NCBI GenBank assembly: GCA_020850785.1
Contig: JADZDZ010000151.1
Coordinates: 1-8,149 of the forward strand
Source: Candidatus Sumerlaeota bacterium
Lineage (GTDB): Bacteria; Sumerlaeota; Sumerlaeia; SLMS01
DNA length: 8,149 nt
Direction: 5' to 3'
Position numbers and translations under genes: made by a program. Positions 1-5,853 of the stretch are shown here, piece after piece. Numbering within the stretch: position 1 is the first letter of the stretch; every line of letters starts with the position of its first letter. Under the pieces are notes generated by a model. That model had not been told where the DNA came from. It did no database searches and was given only the letters and a program-made list of their open reading frames with translations.

Positions 1-1
1 A

Positions 2-502
2 ACGTGGGACGCACAACAGAACGTTCAACTGACTTTCCCAACTGCAACCGTCGTTGTGCAGCAGGGTGACTGGGAGGCGGCGAACAATCCCGATTTGCGA
101 AGTCGTCCCAGCTATCGGCCGCACGATTTTCTTCCCGTACATGAAGCCGGCAGGTTTCACCTTGTGCAGGGATCACGCACGATCGCGCCCGGCATCGAGG
201 TGATTCACACCGGCGGCCATACGCTGTGGCATCAGATTGTGAAGTTCACCACGCCGCGACAAGTGATCTACTACCTCGGTGACTGCATTCCTTCCACCGC
301 CCACCTGAAGCCGCATTGGGTCATGGGTTACGACTTGTATCCGATGGATGTCATTCGCGCCCGCACGCGGCTCTTCCCGCTGCTCATGCAGGAGAACGTG
401 ACGGTTGTTTTCGGCCACGATCCCGCGACGCCCGTCGCGCGCATCGTTTCCGGTGGGAAGCCGAACACATTCGATTTCGTCGCCGCCCCGTTCGCTTCAT
501 GA
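2..502 (+). CDS. MBL-fold metallo-hydrolase, C-terminal part (5' end outside window)
   Basis: The frame is open from the first bases of the window to the TGA at 500-502, so the true start lies upstream; the GTG at 56 is an internal Val codon. The 166 visible residues are the C-terminal part of a metallo-beta-lactamase-fold enzyme. Visible metal-site elements are GGHTLWHQ (His codons at 218-220 and 230-232, the place of the family's GHTxGH), YLGD (bridging Asp at 281-283) and VFGHD (third-site His at 416-418). The HxHxDH motif that supplies the other zinc ligands should lie before the window. The run LGDCIPSTAHLKPHWVMGYD resembles the YtnP/lactonase-like branch of MBL hydrolases, but the substrate cannot be told. 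A cytoplasmic location is likely, though the N-terminus is missing. Its stop overlaps the next gene's ATG as ATGA, suggesting co-translation. Confidence 0.88.
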   Translation, partial: TWDAQQNVQLTFPTATVVVQQGDWEAANNPDLRSRPSYRPHDFLPVHEAGRFHLVQGSRTIAPGIEVIHTGGHTLWHQIVKFTTPRQVIYYLGDCIPSTAHLKPHWVMGYDLYPMDVIRARTRLFPLLMQENVTVVFGHDPATPVARIVSGGKPNTFDFVAAPFAS

Positions 503-1500
503 ATCGCAGGCGCGTCAGCGATCGAAGTGTCCGCTGGGGGATGATTGGCGTTGGGAACATCGCGCGCCATGCGCTCGCGCCCGCGATCCACAAGGCCGCC
601 AATGCGGAATTGATTGCCGTGGCAACGCGCGATGCCGCGCGGGCATCCGCTCTCGCCGATGAACTGAAGGCGAGCCGCGCCTACGACTCCTATCAGGCGC
701 TGATTGAATCCGATATTGATGCCGTTTACATCGGCCTCCCCAACGGGCTGCATGAGGAATGGGCGATCGCCTGTGCCAATGCGGGTAAACACGTGCTTTG
801 CGAAAAGGCACTCACGTTCACCGCCGCTTCCGCCGAGCGCATCACCGGTGTCTTCGCGCAGAACGGAGTCCTGCTGCAGGAAGCCTACATGTATCGTCAT
901 CACCCGCAGTGGGACGTCGTACATCGTATCCTTCGCGAAGGGAAACTGGGGCGCGTCACCGCAGTCGTCACGATGCTCAGCGGAAATCTGGAGAAAACGA
1001 ATCTCGCGGATCATCGCTGGTCGGCGTCCCTCGGCGGGGGAGCGCTCTTTGATGTCACCTGTTACGGCATTGACATCAGTCGCTACGTACTTGGCGCTGA
1101 GCCGCTTTCCGTGACCGCTACGGCGGGCCTCACGCCAACCGAAGGCGTTGATCGTATTTCCACTGTCACCATGATGTTTCCCGATCAGGTGATGGCGGTC
1201 GCCATCGGAAGCCTCGCTTCCCATCACAATCAATTCACCCGGATTGTGGGGACGGAGGGCACACTGGAGGTCCTGCGCCCTGTCATTCCGGGCCGTGACC
1301 CCGCGCCGCTGGTCCTGCGCCGCGATGGCCATCCTGATGAAACAATCAGCGCATCCGCCGCCGACCATTTTCAACTGCAGGTGGAGAATTTTTGCCGCGC
1401 GGTCTCATCATCAGGCGGGCGTCAGTATCCCGGCGAGAACGGCCTGAACAACTGTCGCGTGTACGAGGCCGCCGCGAAGAGTTTTCACTCCCCGCGATAG
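499..1500 (+). CDS. Gfo/Idh/MocA-family NAD(P)-dependent oxidoreductase
   Basis: A 333-residue protein, the usual length for the family. It would catalyse NAD(P)-linked oxidation or reduction of a sugar, sugar derivative, cyclitol or dihydrodiol in the cytoplasm. The N-terminal Rossmann fold shows WGMIGVGNIARH (glycine motif G17-x-G19-x-x-A22). E102-K103 in CEKALT matches the family EKP motif, with Ala replacing Pro. EAYMYRHHPQ (128-137) and GGGALFDVTCYGID (179-192) are typical of the branch containing dihydrodiol dehydrogenase, glucose-fructose oxidoreductase and D-xylose dehydrogenase; in the last motif Tyr/Asp positions replace the classical DxxxH. I chose the ATG at 499 because it overlaps the preceding stop as ATGA. 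There is no clear SD, consistent with translational coupling. The same frame is open upstream to 316, but that stretch lies inside the hydrolase gene. The family is secure; the substrate is unknown. Confidence 0.93.
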   Translation: MNRRRVSDRSVRWGMIGVGNIARHALAPAIHKAANAELIAVATRDAARASALADELKASRAYDSYQALIESDIDAVYIGLPNGLHEEWAIACANAGKHVLCEKALTFTAASAERITGVFAQNGVLLQEAYMYRHHPQWDVVHRILREGKLGRVTAVVTMLSGNLEKTNLADHRWSASLGGGALFDVTCYGIDISRYVLGAEPLSVTATAGLTPTEGVDRISTVTMMFPDQVMAVAIGSLASHHNQFTRIVGTEGTLEVLRPVIPGRDPAPLVLRRDGHPDETISASAADHFQLQVENFCRAVSSSGGRQYPGENGLNNCRVYEAAAKSFHSPR

Positions 1501-1529
1501 CGATCTTTCCAAGTGGAAGGCAAAAAGAA

Positions 1530-1555
1530 ACGGCGCGATGTGGTCATCGCGCCGT
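1530..1555 (-). terminator. Rho-independent terminator of the ABC ATPase gene, between convergent genes
   Basis: A perfect 11-bp inverted repeat (ACGGCGCGATG, loop TGGT, CATCGCGCCGT) lies 25 bases past the - strand stop at 1581. Read on the - strand, the hairpin is followed at once by TTCTTTTTG, a good U-rich tail. Read on the + strand the hairpin is the same, but the following bases (CGTTGGTGTTTCC) are less U-rich. It may therefore also stop transcripts of the oxidoreductase gene, less efficiently. Confidence 0.85.
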
Positions 1556-1580
1556 CGTTGGTGTTTCCTTTGGCGGGGCT

Positions 1581-2702
1581 TCAGGCGATGCGCTCGCCCA
1601 TTTCGCCCGGCTTGAAGAAGAGCGCCTTGCGCATGTTCACAAGAAGCTGTTTCTGCTCGTCGATCTCCGCCTTCACGTGCGCATCCACGCGCGACACGAA
1701 GGGTGATTTCCCTGTCGTCAGATACATGTACGTCTCCGCGCCCATGGGTTCCACGATTTCGACCGTGGCGGTCATCGGCTCAAGGCTCTCGCGGTCATCG
1801 GTGCGGATGTGGCTCGCATCGTAGAAATCCTCGGGGCGAATGCCGCAGGTCACCTTCTCCTTGTCGTAGGAAGCCGCGTTCAATTTCTCCGCCTTCTCCG
1901 CAGGAATTTTCAGGCGAACCTTCCCCTCGTCAAAATACAAGCCGCCGCCTTCCTCCACAATGCGGCCTTCCATGAAGTTCATCGGTGGCGATCCGATGAA
2001 GCCCGCCACAAACTTGTTCACGGGATTGTCATACAGCGTGATCGGATCATCCACCTGCTGGATGATTCCATCCTTCATGACGACGATGCGATCGCCCATC
2101 GTCATCGCTTCCACTTGGTCGTGCGTCACGTAAATCATGGTTGTTTGCAGTCGCGCGTGGAGCTTGCTGATTTCATTGCGCATCTGCACGCGCAGCTTTG
2201 CGTCCAGGTTCGATAACGGTTCGTCGAACAGGAACACCTTGGGCTTGCGAACGATCGCGCGCCCCACCGCCACGCGCTGCCGCTGGCCGCCGGAAAGCGC
2301 CTTTGGCTTGCGATCCAGATAGTCCGTGATGCCCAGCAACTGCGCCGCGTCCATCACGCGCTTGTGAATCTCGTCGCTCTTCATCTTCTGCATGCGAAGA
2401 CCGAACGCCATGTTGTTATACACGGTCATGTGCGGATAGAGCGCATAGTTCTGGAACACCATCGCGATGTCGCGCGATTTCGGCGGCAGGTCATTCACCA
2501 CCTTGTCGCCGATGCTGATGGTCCCCTTGGAAATATCCTCAAGGCCCGCCACCATGCGCAGCGTCGTCGATTTCCCGCAGCCTGACGGACCGACCAGCAC
2601 CAAGAACTCTTTGTCCTGGATGTCCAGATTCACGTTATCCACGGACGGCCGCTGCGCGCCGGGATAATACTTGAACACGTTCTTCAGCGTGACTGAAGCC
2701 AT
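1581..2702 (-). CDS. ugpC: Sugar ABC transporter ATP-binding protein (UgpC/MalK/MsmX type)
   Basis: A 373-residue ATPase subunit of a CUT1-type carbohydrate importer. It hydrolyses ATP on the cytoplasmic face of the membrane to drive uptake of oligosaccharides or sugar phosphates. All nucleotide-binding motifs are intact: Walker A GPSGCGKST (38-46), Q-loop Q84 in VFQNYALYPHM, signature LSGGQ (136-140), Walker B VFLFDE (156-161) with the D-loop SNLDA, and switch His194 in VTHDQVEAMT. The C-terminal third (about 240-373) is the TOBE/regulatory region, including GIRPEDF. The ATG at 2702 is preferred over the GTG at 2711 because that GTG lies inside the GAGGTG ribosome site, and MASVTLKNV is a normal family N-terminus. 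No permease or binding-protein gene is next to it, so it may be a shared ATPase serving several importers, as MsmX does. The symbol is a family-level name; the substrate is not known. Confidence 0.95.
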   Translation of the reverse strand: MASVTLKNVFKYYPGAQRPSVDNVNLDIQDKEFLVLVGPSGCGKSTTLRMVAGLEDISKGTISIGDKVVNDLPPKSRDIAMVFQNYALYPHMTVYNNMAFGLRMQKMKSDEIHKRVMDAAQLLGITDYLDRKPKALSGGQRQRVAVGRAIVRKPKVFLFDEPLSNLDAKLRVQMRNEISKLHARLQTTMIYVTHDQVEAMTMGDRIVVMKDGIIQQVDDPITLYDNPVNKFVAGFIGSPPMNFMEGRIVEEGGGLYFDEGKVRLKIPAEKAEKLNAASYDKEKVTCGIRPEDFYDASHIRTDDRESLEPMTATVEIVEPMGAETYMYLTTGKSPFVSRVDAHVKAEIDEQKQLLVNMRKALFFKPGEMGERIA

Positions 2703-2708
2703 GCGATG

Positions 2709-2714
2709 CACCTC
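2709..2714 (-). promoter_or_regulatory. Shine-Dalgarno site of the ABC ATPase gene
   Basis: On the - strand the sequence is GAGGTG, six bases, then ATG at 2702. This is a strong, well-spaced site. It also rules out the upstream in-frame GTG (2709-2711), which forms part of the site. Confidence 0.75.
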
Positions 2715-2840
2715 GCGTTTGCGTTACTCATTGAAGCCTGAAAGTTACACCCTGCTGCAAAGGTTTCGCCGAGTGCCCTCTTTGAAGGACGCCACAGGAA
2801 TGCTGTGTGCCCGCGCAAGCGTCAAGGTGGAACCGCCCCG

Positions 2841-5774
2841 CTACTGAAACAGAAAGCCGCTGCCGCCCGCCGTGGTGGTGAGGTCCGATTCCGGGTCGCC
2901 GAAAAGCAGGTGAATGTGCCGCGTCTCGACCTGGTCCGGATATTCCGTCGTGAAGGCGATGCGCGTTCGTGCGATCAACTCACCGACACTCTTGGGCCTG
3001 CTGCTGCCCGGCAGTCCCAACAATTCAATCGCCTCGATGCTGAAGAGCTTCTCGCTGTCGTAATAGTCGATGCCCGCAGAGGCAACGTTGGCCACTGCCC
3101 CGCGGTTTAACGGTTGAAGAAGCCAATGCTCGCCCAGGGCGCGGTCGCTCGCGCCGGGAACCGCATAGTATCCATTGAAGCAGGTGAAAGTCAGCACCAT
3201 CGGCCACTGCTGATCCGTCGTGATCGTGGCAATGTCCGAGGAGGTGAAATACGTCCCACCCGACGGCCCCCACACGTTGTAATTTCCATGGCCAAAGTAG
3301 AAGAAGAGTGATGGACCCAGTGGCGCCAGTTCGAACGCATCGTGTACCGCAGCATTCATCGCGCTGGGATTGAACTCCGGCAGGTTTGTCACGGTGTTCG
3401 TCGTCACGTAGTCCATCGCGTTGACGACGACCGAAGGCAGCCCCGTTGGCGCCCACAGGCCCGGCCACAAATTCGCATCCGGCGTCACTGTTGCGGGATC
3501 GTAGTCCGTTGTGAAGACCGCAGGGCGATTCTGCTGACCAAGGAAATTTTCCCGATTGTCGTGCGCGATGATGCGATCAACCATCATTGTCACTTCCGCG
3601 GCGCTGCGCGCGGGAAGCCTTCCCACCATCGCATCCGGCAAATCATCATTTCCCACAAGCAGCGCATAGGGCGCGTCCACATTCGTCTCGATGCGGATGG
3701 CGCTCCCGAAGGCTGCAGGCACGCTGTTTTCGATGAAGGTGGGAACTTCGTAGGCGCGATTCAGTCCCAGGTAATTGTGCCGGTCGAACGTTGCTGTTCC
3801 CACAAGGATCAGCGATGGAAACGCTGCGCGATCACCGGGCGCGAAGGCGGCAACAATTTCCGCGAAGGCCTCACGAATGGCATCCGGCGATTCCTGTCCG
3901 TGGGAGAAGACGTCGTAGGCTGCCTGCGGATCAAACGTGTAGTACCCCGCGCCGCGATGCGCCAGCAGTGGCTGCAACGCCGCGCCAAGATCATCGTGAC
4001 GCACATAGATTCCCTTCAGGAAATCGATGTTTTCCGCCGCGAAGGTTCTCGCCGTTTCCAGCGTCGCGCTCTGAATCGTTGCAATGCGTTCCGCGTAGAA
4101 CGTGGAGGCATCGGCGGGCGCCTCAAACTCGATCGCCACCGTGCCCGTCTCGTCATTGAACACATTCGGCGAATCCAGAATCACGGGATGTGCTTCATCC
4201 GTCACATCGAGCAGGAGAACATCCGCCGCAGTTGTCCCCGTGGGAAATCCCCCAATCGTCACGCGCCTCGGTTCCGCCGTCTCCTCCACCTGCAACAGCA
4301 ACCGACCGGCTGAATTCAACCGCGGCTTTCCGTACCATCCAAGCTGAATCGAATCCAATCCCTGACCATCAATGGAAATCGAACCACCGGCAAAAATGCG
4401 ATGCACGACAGTCACCTGCCGCCCCGCCACGGGACCGGGGGAGCGAACGCTCCGCTTCGCCGGGGAATAGAAGTATCCACCCGCGAACGTTTCCTCCGCA
4501 TCCTGCCAGACGCCGGTATACTCCTCGCTGTAACCCTGCATCCCGATCTTTGCAAAGTGATCGGGGCTGAAGCCAATCACGTCTGTGATTCCGAACAGCC
4601 GTGCACGAGCGTAAAGGACGTCGCTCGTCACCACGTCGTCGATTTGCAACTGCGTGCTTCGCGAAGGGAAACTCGACGAGGTTCCCACCAACCGATAGGC
4701 CGTGATGCGCTCGCCAAAGGGGAGCGTAACCGCGCGATCGTAGAGCGCATTCTGCTCATACCATCGCGTCCTCCACTGTTCGACTTCGGCTCCCGCTGCA
4801 GTCAGCGTCGAAAACGCCGGACGCGATGTGATTGCGGGCGAAGGGGTCGCGCTGGCGCCATCCACGCAAATTGCATCCTTCGCGGCGATCGACGGCGGCG
4901 CCTTCGGCACGTACGCCCAGATCACGTCCCCCGGCAATGCTCCGCGTGCGATTTCCACACAGTGATGAAACAGCCGCGTCGTTGCGAAGGCATTCGATGA
5001 AAATGAGAGCACGCTCCCCTTTGTCGATTCATTGAAGACCAACTTCTGCGGGGCGATGGGCTGCGGAAGCGTCAGCATCACGCGCCCGTGATTTGTCGCA
5101 CGGCTTCCGCCAACCAGCGCCGCGCCATTCAGGAACGCATTGCGGCCAATCTGCAGCCCGACCGCGTCGGAGGGAACCCCCAACGTGGACACCTTGCGCC
5201 CCGCACGCGCCGTATGAATCAGCGAAATCGTGGCGGAAGTTTTCCAATCCTTCTTCGGTGAAAAGGAAACGCGAACACCATGCGTGACACCAACAGCCAC
5301 GGGGCTCAGGTCAACAGCGACATTCTTCGCCGCGGAAGGATCATCGAAAAGCACTTGCCATTCGGAGGCATTGAAATCCGCGGCGGCGCCCGTGGCGATC
5401 AAGGCCGACGTCCGCCGCGAATCCACATCCTGCGCTTCTGGTCGCGGTGATGTGGCGCCAACAGCTTCAGGAATCACGTCCATGGGCACGTGTTCGCGAA
5501 TCGCCTGCTCGTTGACCACGCGCGGAGTGAATGTCATCCGCCACTCTGTCTGCGCGCCATTCCGCTTCTCATCAAGCAATGCAACGGAGGCGCCAACGCT
5601 CATCGCGCACATTGCGAGAAGTAGAACCAGCAGCGCGACCGCGCCGGACCGCGAGCATCGCTGCAATCCGCTCAACCATTGCACACCCAAGCCACGTTGT
5701 TTTTGTGGCGCGAGCGTCTCGCCCGCGCATCTTTTATCCAGCCACGACATCTTCAAATGCGTTCTGTTCGCCAC
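2841..5774 (-). CDS. Secreted peptidase C25 (gingipain-type) family cysteine protease
   Basis: A protein of up to 977 residues. The catalytic region (about 586-962) has the C25 layout: an entry region with AALQPLLAHRGAG, YDVFSHGQESPDAIREAFAE, LILVGTATFDRHNYLG, then DLPDAMVGRLPARSAAE. Next come FYFGHGN, with His829 as the expected catalytic His, and FTCFNGYY, with Cys865 as the nucleophile. The 36-residue spacing is close to that in gingipain R. GEHWLLQPLNRGAVANVASAG and the terminal LLFGDPESDL complete the domain. The N-terminal half is probably beta-rich and unassigned. A hydrophobic stretch (about 44-66, AVALLVLLLAMCAMSVGASVA) is a signal peptide or anchor, so the enzyme acts outside the cytoplasm. 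No Por-type C-terminal sorting domain is seen; the chain ends just after the catalytic domain. The listed GTG at 5774 has the only clean SD (GAGGA, 7 bases away). However, codons up to about residue 30 coincide with a dispersed repeat, and a GTG at 5684 would give a normal-length signal peptide without it. The family call is firm; the start is not. Confidence 0.9.
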   Translation of the reverse strand: MANRTHLKMSWLDKRCAGETLAPQKQRGLGVQWLSGLQRCSRSGAVALLVLLLAMCAMSVGASVALLDEKRNGAQTEWRMTFTPRVVNEQAIREHVPMDVIPEAVGATSPRPEAQDVDSRRTSALIATGAAADFNASEWQVLFDDPSAAKNVAVDLSPVAVGVTHGVRVSFSPKKDWKTSATISLIHTARAGRKVSTLGVPSDAVGLQIGRNAFLNGAALVGGSRATNHGRVMLTLPQPIAPQKLVFNESTKGSVLSFSSNAFATTRLFHHCVEIARGALPGDVIWAYVPKAPPSIAAKDAICVDGASATPSPAITSRPAFSTLTAAGAEVEQWRTRWYEQNALYDRAVTLPFGERITAYRLVGTSSSFPSRSTQLQIDDVVTSDVLYARARLFGITDVIGFSPDHFAKIGMQGYSEEYTGVWQDAEETFAGGYFYSPAKRSVRSPGPVAGRQVTVVHRIFAGGSISIDGQGLDSIQLGWYGKPRLNSAGRLLLQVEETAEPRRVTIGGFPTGTTAADVLLLDVTDEAHPVILDSPNVFNDETGTVAIEFEAPADASTFYAERIATIQSATLETARTFAAENIDFLKGIYVRHDDLGAALQPLLAHRGAGYYTFDPQAAYDVFSHGQESPDAIREAFAEIVAAFAPGDRAAFPSLILVGTATFDRHNYLGLNRAYEVPTFIENSVPAAFGSAIRIETNVDAPYALLVGNDDLPDAMVGRLPARSAAEVTMMVDRIIAHDNRENFLGQQNRPAVFTTDYDPATVTPDANLWPGLWAPTGLPSVVVNAMDYVTTNTVTNLPEFNPSAMNAAVHDAFELAPLGPSLFFYFGHGNYNVWGPSGGTYFTSSDIATITTDQQWPMVLTFTCFNGYYAVPGASDRALGEHWLLQPLNRGAVANVASAGIDYYDSEKLFSIEAIELLGLPGSSRPKSVGELIARTRIAFTTEYPDQVETRHIHLLFGDPESDLTTTAGGSGFLFQ
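5705..5729. repeat. Dispersed GC-rich palindromic repeat, copy A
   Basis: The 25-base core begins GTGGCGCG and ends CGCCCGCGCA. It differs from copy B (8062-8086) at only two positions, 5713 and 5719. It forms a 9-bp hairpin (5708-5716 with 5720-5728, loop TCT) containing one A/C mismatch, which becomes a U-G wobble in a - strand RNA. Similarity to copy B continues more weakly downstream (AGCCACGA at about 5740-5747 against GGCTACGA), and both copies have a T-rich run just upstream. It lies inside the extreme 5' end of the listed peptidase frame, where it reads CAGETLAPQ. Confidence 0.75.
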
Positions 5775-5781
5775 GAAAGAA

Positions 5782-5786
5782 TCCTC
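5782..5786 (-). promoter_or_regulatory. Candidate Shine-Dalgarno site for the GTG start at 5774
   Basis: On the - strand this reads GAGGA, followed by seven bases and GTG (5774-5772). It is the only clear SD-like site near any candidate start of the C25 gene and is why the long form is listed. It lies immediately after the tail of a terminator hairpin, so it may be a chance match rather than a used site. Confidence 0.4.
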
Positions 5787-5795
5787 AAAGAAGAA

Positions 5796-5825
5796 TGGCC
5801 AGAAGGCATCTTCGCCCTCTGGCCA
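5796..5825 (-). terminator. Rho-independent terminator after the 644-residue secreted protein gene
   Basis: The inverted repeat TGGCCAGAAGGC / GCCCTCTGGCCA has a 12-base stem with one mismatch (5804 against 5817) and a six-base loop. Read on the - strand it starts 28 bases after the stop codon and is followed by TTCTTCTTTG, a U-rich tail. It separates the secreted protein gene from the C25 peptidase gene and implies that the peptidase has its own promoter or depends on read-through. Confidence 0.75.
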
Positions 5826-5853
5826 CCATATCGTTACTTTACTTCCTGTCTAT

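Noticed and set aside
328..1374. 348-codon open frame on the - strand
   Set aside because: It is antisense to the MBL hydrolase and oxidoreductase genes, whose motifs are clear. It has low-complexity composition and no recognisable fold.
2793..2807. Small hairpin CACAG/CTGTG between the C25 and ABC ATPase genes as a terminator
   Set aside because: The stem is only 5 bp with no T-rich tail on the - strand. No other terminator or convincing promoter was found in this 138-base gap.
2780..2821. TTGACG with a 17-base spacer as a promoter for the ABC ATPase gene
   Set aside because: The -35-like hexamer on the - strand is good, but the hexamer at the -10 position (CATTCC) matches the consensus poorly.
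3342..4313. 323-codon open frame on the + strand
   Set aside because: It is antisense to the C25 catalytic domain, Arg/His-rich, and has no motif or plausible ribosome site.
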